This document shows, piece by piece, positions 1 through 8,698 of a stretch of 64,000 nt of DNA. Source of the stretch: SZAS-18 sp038322235 (GTDB taxonomy: Bacteria; Verrucomicrobiota; Verrucomicrobiia; Chthoniobacterales; SZAS-18); contig JBBQFQ010000024.1 in the NCBI GenBank assembly GCA_038322235.1, forward strand, positions 7,679-71,678, given 5' to 3'. A program made the translations under genes and the position numbers. Position 1 is the stretch's first letter. Each line of letters begins with the position of its first letter. The notes below the pieces were generated by a model, which saw nothing but the letters and a program-made list of their open reading frames with translations, had not been told where the DNA came from and searched no databases.

Positions 1-1
1 C

Positions 2-22
2 GCGGTCGACGCGAAGCGCTGA
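2..22 (+). CDS. C-terminal tip of an upstream gene (partial)
   Basis: An open frame runs in from the left edge, encodes AVDAKR and ends at a TGA at 20-22. It stops 17 bases before the first permease gene. By position it is probably the ATP-binding subunit of the metal ABC transporter, but seven codons carry no diagnostic motif, so the identity is inference only. Confidence 0.4.
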   Translation, partial: AVDAKR

Positions 23-39
23 CCCTTTTTCCGCCGCCG

Positions 40-888
40 ATGGACGCGCTGACTCCCTTCCAATACGAATACATGGTCACGGCCATGTGGGTGAGTGCGC
101 TCATCGGCGGCGTGTGCGGGCTGCTCTCCGGGTTCGTCACGCTGAAGGGCTGGTCGCTGATGGGCGATGCGCTCTCGCACGCGGTCGTGCCGGGCGTCGC
201 GCTCGCGTATTTCTCTGGGCTGCCGTTTGCGGTGGGCGCATTCTCCACCGGTCTGATCGCCGCCGGAGCGATGGCTTTCGTGAAGGTGAAAACGCCGGTG
301 CGGGAGGACGCGGTGATCGGGATCGTCTTCACTTCTTTCTTCGCTCTCGGGCTGCTGCTCATCTCGCTCTTCCCGAGCGGGGTCGATCTGAAGGCGATCA
401 TCTACGGGAACATCCTCGGCATCGCCCGCGCCGACGTGGTGCAGGTCGTGATCGTCTCCGCGGTCTGCGTGCTGATCCTCGGGCTGAAGTGGCGCGACCT
501 GATGCTGTTTTGCTTTGACCCGAACCAGGCCGCCGCGCTCGGGCTGCCAGTCCGCACGCTGCACGTGACGCTGCTGATTCTGCTTTCCGCCACGGCGGTC
601 GCCGCCCTGCAAACGGTGGGCGCGATCCTCGTCGTGGCGATGCTCGTCACGCCGGGAGCGACGGCCTATCTGCTCACCGACCGCTTCGGCTGGCTTCTCT
701 GCCTCGCTTCCGGGATCGGCGCCGTCTGCTCGTTTGCGGGAGCGTATGCGAGTTACTATGTCGATGGGGCCACGGGGGGCTGCATCGTCACGCTTCAGAC
801 GCTCGTGTTTCTGATCGTCCTCGTCGTGGCGCCCAAGCACGGCCTGCTCGCGGGCCGCCGGAGTCGGCGGGCAGCGGCGAACTCTTAG
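40..888 (+). CDS. Metal ABC transporter permease (ABC-3 family), first of two
   Basis: This 282-residue polytopic membrane protein belongs to the ABC-3 family (ZnuB/MntB/TroC/TroD), which moves Zn, Mn or Fe across the inner membrane. It has about eight hydrophobic segments and the family hallmark GWSLMGDALSHAVVPG near residues 38-53, followed by VAMLVTPGATAYLL near 198-211. It lies 8 bases ahead of a second permease of the same family. A tandem permease pair is the TroCD/MntCD arrangement and suggests a heterodimeric channel. The ATPase is presumably just left of the window and no substrate-binding protein is seen here. The metal cannot be decided from sequence alone. Confidence 0.9.
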   Translation: MDALTPFQYEYMVTAMWVSALIGGVCGLLSGFVTLKGWSLMGDALSHAVVPGVALAYFSGLPFAVGAFSTGLIAAGAMAFVKVKTPVREDAVIGIVFTSFFALGLLLISLFPSGVDLKAIIYGNILGIARADVVQVVIVSAVCVLILGLKWRDLMLFCFDPNQAAALGLPVRTLHVTLLILLSATAVAALQTVGAILVVAMLVTPGATAYLLTDRFGWLLCLASGIGAVCSFAGAYASYYVDGATGGCIVTLQTLVFLIVLVVAPKHGLLAGRRSRRAAANS

Positions 889-896
889 CCGGAGCC

Positions 897-1754
897 ATGG
901 ACTTCCTCTTCGAACCCTTCCGCTATGGCTTCATGCGTGAAGCGCTGGCGCTCGGCGCCCTCGTCGCGGCGGTCAGTGCCGTGCTCTCGTGCTTCCTCGT
1001 CCTGCGCGGCTGGTCGCTGATGGGGGATGCGGTCTCGCACGCGGTGCTGCCCGGGATCGTGATCGCCTACTGGGCCGGCCTGCCGCTGGCGGTGGGAGCG
1101 TTCGCGAGTGGCCTGTTCTGTGCGTTCGCCACGGGCTGGATCAAGGCGCACAGCCGGATCAAGGAGGACACGGTCATGGGCGTGGTGTTCACCGGACTCT
1201 TCGCGCTGGGCCTGGTTTTGATCTCGAAGACGACCACCGATCTGCATCTCGATCACATCCTCTTCGGCAACATCCTCGGCATTTCGCGCGGGCAGTTCAT
1301 CGAAACCACCACGCTCTCGACTCTGACCCTCGTCATCGTGCTCCTGCTCCGCCGTGATCTCCTGCTGGTCTCCTTCGATCCCGCTCATGCGCGCGCCCTG
1401 GGCCGGCCGGTCGCGTGGCTGAATCATCTGCTCCTCGCGCTGCTCGCGCTCTCGATCGTCTCCGCGATGCAGGCGACGGGCCTCATCCTCGTGGTGGCGA
1501 TGCTCGTCACCCCGGGCGCCACGGCGTTTCTGCTCGCCCGCCGGTTCGACGAGATGCTCTGGAAGGCGGTGCTCGGTTCCGTGCTCGCGGCGACCACGGG
1601 AATCTATCTGAGTTTCTTCCTCAACGGCTCTCCGTCCGCCTGCATCGTTCTGGTGCAGGCCCTGCTGTTCGTGGCGGTGCTGCTCTTCGCGCCCCGCAAC
1701 GGCCTGCTGCGGCGGCGCGTGCTCCCGCCCGAGCCGGCGATCCCCGGGCGCTGA
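897..1754 (+). CDS. Metal ABC transporter permease (ABC-3 family), second of two
   Basis: This 285-residue permease is clearly homologous to its upstream neighbour: it has RGWSLMGDAVSHAVLPG near residues 37-53 and LVVAMLVTPGATAFLLARRF near 200-219. It should pair with the preceding gene to form the membrane channel of a Mn/Zn/Fe ABC importer. A GGAG lies just before the ATG and the intergenic gap is 8 bases, so the two are co-transcribed. The C-terminus ends in a short basic tail (RRRVLPPEPAIPGR). Substrate is not determinable from the sequence. Confidence 0.9.
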   Translation: MDFLFEPFRYGFMREALALGALVAAVSAVLSCFLVLRGWSLMGDAVSHAVLPGIVIAYWAGLPLAVGAFASGLFCAFATGWIKAHSRIKEDTVMGVVFTGLFALGLVLISKTTTDLHLDHILFGNILGISRGQFIETTTLSTLTLVIVLLLRRDLLLVSFDPAHARALGRPVAWLNHLLLALLALSIVSAMQATGLILVVAMLVTPGATAFLLARRFDEMLWKAVLGSVLAATTGIYLSFFLNGSPSACIVLVQALLFVAVLLFAPRNGLLRRRVLPPEPAIPGR

Positions 1755-1818
1755 CTCGCGGAAGCGGGAATTTCGGTTTCGAGATCGGAGTTTCCGGCGA
1801 ACTTCCCGGCCGCCGCTC

Positions 1819-2955
1819 ATGCTCCCGTATCTCCGCAAGCTGTTCCGCTTCAATCTGCCACTGCTGTTCGTCATGGTGGCGCTGGCCGTGGGGGGAGTCT
1901 TCGCGATCTACGCCGCGACCTACATGCGGGAGGATCCCGTCCTGGCGAGTTCCTGGAACAAGCAGATGACCTGGTGCTTCCTCGGTCTCGTCGCCTACCT
2001 CGTCGCGAGCCTCGTGGACTACAAATGGATCCGCTGGGGCGCGATTCCGATGTTCGGGCTTGGCATCGCGGGCTTGATCGCGCTGAAGATTTTCGGTCGC
2101 ACCGTCTACGGCGCGAAAAGCTGGCTCCGTTTCGGGGGGATCGGCGTGCAGCCATCGCAAATCGCGATTTTCGCCGCCATCCTGCTCGTGGCCCTCATCC
2201 TTTCGGAGTTTAAGAAAAAACTCCACCCGGGCCTGCTGCTCGGGATCGTCGCCGCACTCTGCGCCCCGCCGATGGCGATGATCGTGGCCCAACGCGAGCT
2301 CGGCGGGGCGATCGTCTGGGCGCCGACGATCTTCTTCATGCTCTTCGCGGGCGGCACGCCCCTGCGTTACCTGATCTCCGTGGTGGTCTTCGTGGTCGGC
2401 CTCATGCCGCTCGCCTTCAACTTCCTGCTCAAACCGTACCAGCGCGACCGCATTCTCGTCTTTCTCGACAACAATATCGACCCGCTCGGCGCGGGCTGGC
2501 ACGTGAATCAGTCGCTAATCGCCATCGGCTCAGGCGGCTGGGCCGGCAAAGGCTACCTGGCCACGGGCACCCAGACCGAGCTGGGGCTCCTCCCGGCGAC
2601 GGCGTCACACAATGACTTCATCTTCGCCGTGATCGGCGAGGATCTCGGTTTCCTCGGCTGCGCCGCGGTGGTCGGCGCGTTCGTTCTGCTCCTCGTTCTC
2701 ATCCTCCACGTCGCCTACATGGCGAAGGACGACCTGGGGATGCTTTTTTGCACCGGCTGCGCGGGGCTCATCTTCACCCACATGGTGATGAACATCGGGA
2801 TGACCGTCTCCGTCACTCCGGTTACCGGCCTGCCCCTGCCGCTCGTCAGCTACGGCGGCACCTTTGCGCTGCTCGTCATGGTGATGCTCGGGATCGTGCA
2901 AAGCGTCTGGATCCACCGGAAACCAGACAAGGTGGTGCGCGCGACGGCGGCCTGA
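1819..2955 (+). CDS. rodA: RodA, SEDS-family peptidoglycan glycosyltransferase
   Basis: This 378-residue SEDS protein polymerises glycan strands from lipid II in the elongasome, together with a class B PBP and MreB. It has about ten membrane segments. Diagnostic motifs are QPSQ (111-114, usually QPSE), DPLGAGWHVNQSLIAIGSGG (221-240), GKGYLATGTQ, NDFIFA with the likely catalytic Asp266, and the C-terminal PVTGLPLPLVSYGGT. DPLGAGWH...GKGYL.GTQ is the RodA rather than the FtsW version. The Glu-to-Gln change in QPSE is conservative but worth noting. No mreBCD or pbp2 gene lies in the window. It follows the permease pair by 64 bases and may have its own promoter. Confidence 0.95.
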   Translation: MLPYLRKLFRFNLPLLFVMVALAVGGVFAIYAATYMREDPVLASSWNKQMTWCFLGLVAYLVASLVDYKWIRWGAIPMFGLGIAGLIALKIFGRTVYGAKSWLRFGGIGVQPSQIAIFAAILLVALILSEFKKKLHPGLLLGIVAALCAPPMAMIVAQRELGGAIVWAPTIFFMLFAGGTPLRYLISVVVFVVGLMPLAFNFLLKPYQRDRILVFLDNNIDPLGAGWHVNQSLIAIGSGGWAGKGYLATGTQTELGLLPATASHNDFIFAVIGEDLGFLGCAAVVGAFVLLLVLILHVAYMAKDDLGMLFCTGCAGLIFTHMVMNIGMTVSVTPVTGLPLPLVSYGGTFALLVMVMLGIVQSVWIHRKPDKVVRATAA

Positions 2956-3028
2956 GCGGCGCACCGGGTCTAGATCGATCCGCGCGTCCGGTCAGCTGGG
3001 CACCTGGGCACCTGTCCCGCCACCCGCG

Positions 3029-3451
3029 CTACTTCAAATAGCCGATCATCGGCTTGGAAAGTTCGGCCTGTTCCTTCGTCTTTTTCTGCGACCGGCGCTC
3101 CTTCTCCTGAGCCTCCAAGCGGCGCCTGTTCTCAAATTCGTCGAGCTTGCCGTCGCCATTGAGATCCCACTTCCGGATCTCCGCCGCCCGCTCCTCCTGC
3201 CGCCGCTTCTCGAGGGCCTTCCGCTCCTTCTTCGTCAGCTTGGCGTCGGGGTTTTGCAGCTGCCAGCGCAGCACCCGTTGAACTTCGTCATCCGTGATCT
3301 TGCCGTCGCCGTCGAGATCAAAGACCGAGTTTCGCCGGGCCTGATCGACCTGGCCCTGAGCGCCGGATCCGTCGCCTCCCTGCTGCGCCCGTGCCGAGGG
3401 TGCGAGCGCCGCCAGACCGAGAAACAGAGCGAAGGGAAGATACCGTTTCAT
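3029..3451 (-). CDS. Secreted EF-hand protein
   Basis: A 140-residue protein with a clear signal peptide (about residues 1-22, cleavage after ARA). Two canonical EF-hand loops follow: DLDGDGKITDDE (45-56) and DLNGDGKLDEFE (96-107), separated by a highly charged Lys/Arg/Glu helix. Positions 1, 3, 5 and 12 of both loops carry the expected Ca-binding side chains. Such calcium-binding EF-hand proteins are common in Planctomycetes and Verrucomicrobia, where their partners are mostly unknown. It is convergent with rodA and no neighbour suggests a function. Confidence 0.85.
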   Translation of the reverse strand: MKRYLPFALFLGLAALAPSARAQQGGDGSGAQGQVDQARRNSVFDLDGDGKITDDEVQRVLRWQLQNPDAKLTKKERKALEKRRQEERAAEIRKWDLNGDGKLDEFENRRRLEAQEKERRSQKKTKEQAELSKPMIGYLK

Positions 3452-3531
3452 GAGGTGTACCTTACCGGGAAAAAATGGAAACGCAAAGCCCCGTCACCGC
3501 CCGACCGCGTGTCAGGCGGCACCCGTCACGG

Positions 3532-4878
3532 TCACTGGAGTTCCTTCGCTTCGATCCGCTGCTCCCAAGCCACCGAACCATCCGTCCGCCGCACTTGCAG
3601 CGTCAGCACGCGCTCTTCGCGGGGACCGCTAAAGCGCAGAAACGCAAAATTCCGCTCGGCGAGGAGCGTGCCGTCGACCCGCCAGGGGTTTTTCTCGTTC
3701 TTTCCGCGGCCGCTCGGACCGGCGGTAAGCGGCGATGTCGTGAGGTCGTAAAGCGGATAAGTGCCTTCCCGCGGCATGCGCGTCAGCTCGGTGTGGTGCC
3801 GGTCGCCCGTCAAAAAGATCACCCCGCGGATGCCCTCGGCGCGGATCGCTTCCAGGAGTTCCTTCTGCTCGGTCGCATAGTGGCCGTAGGTTTCGATCTC
3901 GGGACCCGCCGCGGGATTGAGAACCTGATTGCCAACGCAGACGAATTTGAAGGTCGCCTCGCTCGTGACGAGCGCATCGATCAACCAGCGCACTTGCTCC
4001 TTCCCGAGATATGGCCGCTCGCCCGTCTGGCGGGTGTTGGGAGCGCGATCCGTGCGATCGTCGGTCAGGAAAAATTCGGCGTCGCCCCATTCGAAGGAGG
4101 TGCTGATCAGCCGCGGCCGCTCGGGAATGCCGTACGTCGGGTTCGCGGTGAACAGCTCGAACGCCTCCCGCGTGACCACCTTGTCGCGGAATCCGCGGCT
4201 GCTGTCATTCGGCCCGAAATCGTGGTCATCCCAGATCATGTAATGCGAGCACATCGCCAGCAGCGGCTGCAACTCCGCCACGGCCCGCGAGTGGGTGTAG
4301 CGATAGAGAACGCTCGCGCGACTGCCGACATCCGGCTCGCGAAGGTAGCAATTGTCCCCGAGCCAGACCATCACCTCCGGACTCGCGGCGGCGATCGAGC
4401 GAAAGATTTCGTAGCCGCCGCCGTAGGGTTTCCCCGGCCGGTCGTATGGCTCGTCGTTGATGTAATTGCAGCTGCCCACCGCGACGGTGAAGTCCGGCGG
4501 ATCGCGCCGAAACTGCCAGTGCACCGGCGTCCGGAATCGCTGCGGATAGGGCCGGTTCACCCGTTTTCCGTCCACGACGACCGCGAACTCATACGTCGAG
4601 CCCGGCTCGAGCAGATCCGCCGGGAGTTTGGCCACGCAGGCCTCGGCCTCGCGCGTCCCGACTTCCCGGGAGCTCCTCACGCGCTCCGGCGCCGCGGTCG
4701 GCCAGAATTCGAAATGCACCTTCGCTTCCCGGGTCGTCTGCACCCAGAGCTGGGCGGAACGCATCTCGGCGTGGCCCACCATGGGCCCGGATCGGATCGG
4801 CTCATCCTCGGCCGCGAAGGCGCGGAGGCAGAGCGAGGCCGCCAGCAGAACGGCGAGCAGCAGCGGGCGGATCAGCAC
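3532..4878 (-). CDS. PhoD-like alkaline phosphatase (metallophosphoesterase)
   Basis: A secreted phosphoesterase of the PhoD/PhoX-like family, predicted to release phosphate from organic phosphate outside the cytoplasm. I chose a GTG start at 4878, giving 448 residues, because it begins a clean signal peptide (VLIRPLLLAVLLAASLCLRA, cleavage near residue 22). The same frame stays open much further upstream only as a shadow of the neighbouring gene. Visible motifs: GSC (135-137), GDN (174-176), WDDHD (216-220), TDDRTDR and GDRHHTEL (358-365), which together supply the metal ligands. An N-terminal beta-sandwich region (about 25-120) precedes the catalytic domain, as is usual for PhoD. It begins 11 bases after the SYLF gene stops, so the two may be co-transcribed. 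Confidence 0.85.
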   Translation of the reverse strand: MLIRPLLLAVLLAASLCLRAFAAEDEPIRSGPMVGHAEMRSAQLWVQTTREAKVHFEFWPTAAPERVRSSREVGTREAEACVAKLPADLLEPGSTYEFAVVVDGKRVNRPYPQRFRTPVHWQFRRDPPDFTVAVGSCNYINDEPYDRPGKPYGGGYEIFRSIAAASPEVMVWLGDNCYLREPDVGSRASVLYRYTHSRAVAELQPLLAMCSHYMIWDDHDFGPNDSSRGFRDKVVTREAFELFTANPTYGIPERPRLISTSFEWGDAEFFLTDDRTDRAPNTRQTGERPYLGKEQVRWLIDALVTSEATFKFVCVGNQVLNPAAGPEIETYGHYATEQKELLEAIRAEGIRGVIFLTGDRHHTELTRMPREGTYPLYDLTTSPLTAGPSGRGKNEKNPWRVDGTLLAERNFAFLRFSGPREERVLTLQVRRTDGSVAWEQRIEAKELQ

Positions 4879-4889
4879 CGGAAGATCGA

Positions 4890-5570
4890 TCAGAAGGTCT
4901 CCAGCGAGCGGATCAGACGAAGCGCTCCCGCGGGCGGCGGGACGCGTCCGTCGAGAATCGCGCTCGGGGAATAGCGACCGCCGTAGTATTTGAAATTCTT
5001 CTGGTCCTGGGCGCCAATGATCGTGCCTTCCAGCGACATCCCGGCAAAAAGACCCTGGCTGCGACTGTAGGTGTAGACGGCCGCCGTGGGGAGCATGTCG
5101 GCACCCAGATTGCGGCCGGTCGGGCCCGCGGCCGCGCTGAGGTCGGCTCCGATCGCGACATTCCCGCCTTTGGAAAAGGCGGCGACGGCTGCGGGGGTGT
5201 TGAGCACGATGACGAACTCGGTCACCTGCGCGCCGATCTGGAGGCCGAACCCGGCGCCGCCGAAGCCGATGAAGGCGGGAGCGGACCATTTTCCGTCGGG
5301 CAGGCGGGACACCACAACGCCTTCACCCCCGCGGCCGCTGAAGATGAAGCCAGCCTTGAGGACGGTGATGATGGCGAAACCCTGGGCATCGCGCATCACT
5401 TTCGCGGGGATGCCTTTTTCGTTGTCGTTGCCGCGCAGCCGGCGGAAACGCTCGAGCACGGACGTGGCTTGATCGACCGTTTGCTGCGGGCTGCCGGCCA
5501 GGGCCACGGCGGGGGCGGCGCAGGCGGCAAGCGCGATGGCGGCGATCGCAAGGCGGGGAAGCAGTCTCAT
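4890..5570 (-). CDS. SYLF (Ysc84/DUF500) lipid-binding domain protein
   Basis: A 226-residue exported protein: a signal peptide covers residues 1-25, then a single SYLF domain. Typical features are the KVMRDAQGFAIITVLKAGFIFSG stretch (about 58-80), the glycine-rich FIGFGGAGFGLQIGAQ (about 100-115) and the C-terminal YYGGRYSPSAIL near 203. SYLF domains bind phosphoinositides in eukaryotes; bacterial versions are mostly periplasmic and of unknown function. The downstream PhoD-like gene is 11 bases away, which suggests a shared transcript. Confidence 0.85.
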   Translation of the reverse strand: MRLLPRLAIAAIALAACAAPAVALAGSPQQTVDQATSVLERFRRLRGNDNEKGIPAKVMRDAQGFAIITVLKAGFIFSGRGGEGVVVSRLPDGKWSAPAFIGFGGAGFGLQIGAQVTEFVIVLNTPAAVAAFSKGGNVAIGADLSAAAGPTGRNLGADMLPTAAVYTYSRSQGLFAGMSLEGTIIGAQDQKNFKYYGGRYSPSAILDGRVPPPAGALRLIRSLETF

Positions 5571-5909
5571 GCGGGAACCCTAGCAGCGAATTCCTCCCCG
5601 CAACAGGCGACCCGCGGTCCGCCCGGGACCGATGGGGGGCGGCTGGGACCACGCGAGAAAATCGTCCTTCCCCACGGTCCGAAAAGGGGCGAGGAAAAAA
5701 CTCCGAAAAGCCACTTGCTTTCCCAGAATCTGCCTGCCATAACTCCCGACTTAGTCCAGTTTTCGAGTTCAGCAGCAGACCTGTCAGATTGGTAGATTGT
5801 CACTTCGGGAGCGTCTCGGGCGGCAGTTTGCAAAGCGGCAAGGCCGGTGGCGCCCGAGGCGGGACTTGCAGTCCACAAAACCAACCAATCAGACAGCACC
5901 AGCATCTAT
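5571..5909. other. Intergenic region, divergent promoters
   Basis: This 339-bp gap separates the divergent SYLF and RNA-binding-protein genes. It contains no convincing ORF. A possible promoter toward the RNA-binding gene lies at 5715-5743, which would leave an untranslated leader of about 160 bases. GTG 5847 is in frame with the RNA-binding gene but adds an unstructured 21-residue extension, so I treat that stretch as leader. Confidence 0.5.
5715..5743 (+). promoter_or_regulatory. Candidate sigma70-type promoter
   Basis: TTGCTT at 5715-5720 and CATAAC at 5738-5743 are separated by exactly 17 bases. Both elements are imperfect matches, so this is only a plausible promoter for the downstream RRM protein. 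Confidence 0.3.
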
Positions 5910-6395
5910 ATGGGCAACAAGCTCTACGTGGGGAATCTCTCGTTCAACACCACCGAAACCGATCTGATGGATCACTTCGGCCAGGTCGGCGTCGTTTCGG
6001 AAGCGATGATCATGCAGGATCGTTTCACCGGGAAGTCCCGCGGCTTCGCCTTCGTCACGATGGGATCGGACGCGGAGGCAGCCGAGGCCGTCACCCGTTA
6101 CCACGGCAAGCCGCTCGACGGCCGGCCGCTGACCGTCAATGAGGCCCGGCCGAAGGAAGATCGCCCGCCCCGCAGCTTCGGTGGTGGTGGTGGTGGTGGT
6201 GGTGGTGGCGGCGGTGGTTACCGCGGCGGTGGTGGTGGTGATCGCGGCGGCGGCGGTGGCGGCGGTGGCGGCGGTGGCGGCGGTGGCGGATACCGCGGCG
6301 GTGGGGGTGGCGATCGCGGGGGTGGTGGCGGTGGCGGATACCGTGGCGGCGGCGACCGCGGCGGGTATCGCGGCGGTGGCGGCGACTCCTATTGA
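5910..6395 (+). CDS. Glycine-rich RRM RNA-binding protein
   Basis: A small cytoplasmic RNA-binding protein of about 161 residues with one RRM and a long Gly-rich tail, like cyanobacterial Rbp and plant GRP proteins, which are often cold-inducible. The RRM begins at residue 3: RNP2 is LYVGNL (5-10) and RNP1 is RGFAFVTM (about 44-51). From about residue 90 the tail is almost only Gly with interspersed YRGG and DRGG units, resembling RGG boxes. ATG 5910 was chosen because it starts directly at the RRM. The tail is encoded by GGT/GGC triplet runs (6180-6385) likely to vary in length. A strong terminator follows. Confidence 0.9.
   Translation: MGNKLYVGNLSFNTTETDLMDHFGQVGVVSEAMIMQDRFTGKSRGFAFVTMGSDAEAAEAVTRYHGKPLDGRPLTVNEARPKEDRPPRSFGGGGGGGGGGGGGYRGGGGGDRGGGGGGGGGGGGGGGYRGGGGGDRGGGGGGGYRGGGDRGGYRGGGGDSY
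6180..6385 (+). repeat. GGT/GGC simple-sequence tract encoding a Gly/RGG tail
   Basis: A run of GGT and GGC codons broken by TACCGCGGC and GATCGCGGC. Perfect GGT runs at the 5' end are prone to slippage, and every change of three bases keeps the frame of the RNA-binding protein. Confidence 0.75.
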
Positions 6396-6426
6396 TCGAT
6401 TCGGCTCCCACCCGGATTATTTCCCG

Positions 6427-6460
6427 AACGCCCCGCCTCGTGCGGGGCGTTTTGTTTTTT
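6427..6460 (+). terminator. Rho-independent terminator
   Basis: A perfect 10-bp stem, AACGCCCCGC (6427-6436) against GCGGGGCGTT (6442-6451), with a 5-base loop, is followed by TTGTTTTTT. It closes the RNA-binding-protein transcript before dnaX. Confidence 0.9.
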
Positions 6461-6533
6461 CGGCGAGTGTTGGCATGGCATAGACGTTGACGTTGCGTGC
6501 CGCCTGCCGAACCTCGACATTCCCCTTTCCGCC

Positions 6534-8360
6534 GTGAGCTACCAAGTCTTCGCCCGCAAATATCGCCCGCAGATCTTCTCGGAAGTCGTGGGCCAGGATC
6601 ACGTCGTTCAGACGCTCCGGAACGCGATCGAGCAGAACCGGCTCGCCCAGGCGTATCTTCTCGTGGGCCCGCGCGGAATCGGGAAGACGACGACGGCGCG
6701 CATTCTCGCCAAGGCCCTCTGCTGCGAGACCGGCCCCACCGCGACGCCGTGCGGAGTTTGCGACGCGTGCCGCGAGATCGCGGCCGGTACGAGTCTCGAT
6801 GTCATCGAGATCGACGGCGCCTCGAACAACAAGGTCGAGTCGGTGCGCGAGCTGATCGAAAACGCCCGCTACCTGCCCGCGCGCGGGAAGTATAAGATTT
6901 ACCTCATCGACGAGGTGCACATGCTCACGACGCAGGCCTTCAATGCCCTGCTCAAAACGCTCGAGGAACCGCCGCCGCACGTGAAGTTCATCTTTGCGAC
7001 GACGGAGCCGGACAAGGTCCTCGCCACGATTCTCAGCCGTTGCCAGCGCTTCGATCTCCGGCGCATTCCCGCCCCGCTGATTGCGGCGCATCTGCAGCAC
7101 ATCTCCCGCAGCGAGGGGATCACCCTTTCGGAGGATGCGGCCAGCGCCGTCGCGCGCGGTGCCCAGGGCGGCCTCCGAGATGCCGAGTCGATGCTCGATC
7201 AGCTCGTGTCCTTCTGCGGCACGACGATCGCGGCGGAGGATGTCCGCGGGGTCTTTGGCTTTACCTCGCCCGAGACCGTCGCGCGATTCGCCGGCGCCAT
7301 CCTCGCGCAGAACGCCCCGGAAGCGCTGGACCGGCTCACGGCTGAGTCCGAGGCGGGCCGCGATCTTCTCCGGTTCCTGGGCGATCTGATCGGACATCTC
7401 CGCAATCTGCTCGTTTACCAGGTGAACCCCGGCAGCGTCGCCGACGAGCACGATGAAGTCGTCCTGGAAATGATCCGCACGCAATCCGCCGCCGTCGATG
7501 CGTCGCGTCTGCTCCAGCTCATCGACCATTTCGCCACCGCCGAGGGCCGAATCAAATGGGCGCCGGACAAGAAGCTGCACTTCGAAATCGCGGTCATCAA
7601 AGCGGCCCAGATGCTCGGGGAGGCCACGCTCGACGAAGTCATCGACGAACTCGCCGCCATCCGCCGGGGTGATCCATCCGCCGCCGCGCCGGCTGGTCTC
7701 CGCGGCCCGGCACCCGCCGCGCGCGCGGCGGCCCCGGCGACTCCCGCCCGGTCCACCGCGGCACCGGCAGCGGCGCCGACGCCAGCCAAGGCCGCCCCCC
7801 GGATCAGCCTCGCCCCGGCTCCCGCCGAGCCACCCGCGCGCGGGGAAACGCCCGCGCCTGCGCCCACGCCGGCCAGCGCGACGTCCCCGCCCGCGGCCGA
7901 AACCGCGGACGAGATCTGGCAGCGCGTCCTCGGGGAGGTGCGTGCCAAACGGCCGCTCATCCGTGCGTGGATGGAAATGGGCCGGGCGCTCGACCTCGTC
8001 GGCGATCAGCTCCGGGTCGGTTTCCCGACCGAACAGAAGATCGTGGTGGAATCCCTCGCCGTACCACCGCACCGGCCGCTGCTCGAGGAGATCATGTCGC
8101 GACACGCCGGACGTCCGCTGAAGTTGAAGATGGAGGTCCGCGACGATCTGCCCGCTGAAGCGCCGCCGACACCGGCACCAACTCCAGCCGCCGAGCCGGC
8201 GCAAAGAACCCCGACCCCGAAATCGCCCCCCCCGAAAGGCGGTGCGGCGGCCGGGAAAGCTGACCCCATGGTCGAATTCCGCAACGATCCGCAAATCCAG
8301 AGCGCGCTGGAAATTTTCGATGCCGAGATCATCGAGATCAAAACCAAACCCCGTTCCTGA
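6534..8360 (+). CDS. dnaX: DNA polymerase III subunits gamma/tau
   Basis: The clamp-loader ATPase, 608 residues, GTG start at MSYQVFARKYRP. Visible motifs: Walker A GPRGIGKT (45-52), zinc-binding cysteines C64, C73, C76 and C79, Walker B IDEVHM (125-130) and the SRC arginine-finger motif (168-170). Residues about 375-465 form a Pro/Ala-rich linker and the rest is a tau-like C-terminal domain, so this is a full tau. Whether gamma is made by frameshifting cannot be told; no obvious A-rich slippery site stands out. ybaB starts 2 bases after the stop, the classic dnaX-ybaB arrangement. Confidence 0.97.
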   Translation: MSYQVFARKYRPQIFSEVVGQDHVVQTLRNAIEQNRLAQAYLLVGPRGIGKTTTARILAKALCCETGPTATPCGVCDACREIAAGTSLDVIEIDGASNNKVESVRELIENARYLPARGKYKIYLIDEVHMLTTQAFNALLKTLEEPPPHVKFIFATTEPDKVLATILSRCQRFDLRRIPAPLIAAHLQHISRSEGITLSEDAASAVARGAQGGLRDAESMLDQLVSFCGTTIAAEDVRGVFGFTSPETVARFAGAILAQNAPEALDRLTAESEAGRDLLRFLGDLIGHLRNLLVYQVNPGSVADEHDEVVLEMIRTQSAAVDASRLLQLIDHFATAEGRIKWAPDKKLHFEIAVIKAAQMLGEATLDEVIDELAAIRRGDPSAAAPAGLRGPAPAARAAAPATPARSTAAPAAAPTPAKAAPRISLAPAPAEPPARGETPAPAPTPASATSPPAAETADEIWQRVLGEVRAKRPLIRAWMEMGRALDLVGDQLRVGFPTEQKIVVESLAVPPHRPLLEEIMSRHAGRPLKLKMEVRDDLPAEAPPTPAPTPAAEPAQRTPTPKSPPPKGGAAAGKADPMVEFRNDPQIQSALEIFDAEIIEIKTKPRS

Positions 8361-8362
8361 CC

Positions 8363-8683
8363 ATGAATCCCAAGCAACTCCAGAAAATGCTCCAGCAGGC
8401 GCAGAAGGCGCAGGCGGACATGATGAAAGCCCAGACCGAGCTCTCCGCCCGCGTCTTCACCTCGAGCGTCGGCGGCGGGAAGGTGACCGTCGAGGCGAGC
8501 GGCGCCGGCGAGGTCGTGAAAATCAAGATCGCGAAGGAGGTCGTCGATCCCGAGGACATCGAGATGCTTGAGGACCTGATCCTGACCGGCGTGAATCAGG
8601 CGATCCAGACCGGCAAGAAGGCCGCGGAATCCGAGATGGCGAAGCTGACCGCAGGCCTCGGCCTGCCGGGCATGGGCTTCTGA
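8363..8683 (+). CDS. ybaB: YbaB/EbfC nucleoid-associated protein
   Basis: A 106-residue protein with the family layout: a long N-terminal amphipathic helix (KQLQKMLQQAQKAQADMMKAQ), a central beta-sheet (VFTSSVGGGKVTVEASGAGEVVKIKI) and a C-terminal helix, then a Gly-rich end (LGLPGMGF). YbaB forms a DNA-binding dimer on the nucleoid. In many bacteria it lies between dnaX and recR; here only dnaX is adjacent, with a 2-base gap, and recR is not found. Confidence 0.95.
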   Translation: MNPKQLQKMLQQAQKAQADMMKAQTELSARVFTSSVGGGKVTVEASGAGEVVKIKIAKEVVDPEDIEMLEDLILTGVNQAIQTGKKAAESEMAKLTAGLGLPGMGF

Positions 8684-8698
8684 CGCTGCCGACGCGAA

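Noticed and set aside
3475..4974. 499-codon plus-strand ORF
   Set aside because: It is antisense to the PhoD-like gene with an unnatural Arg/His/Ala-rich translation and no domain.
6417..8294. 625-codon minus-strand ORF
   Set aside because: It is the shadow of dnaX, produced by high GC content in the third codon position; its translation is Arg/Gly/Glu-rich without a domain.
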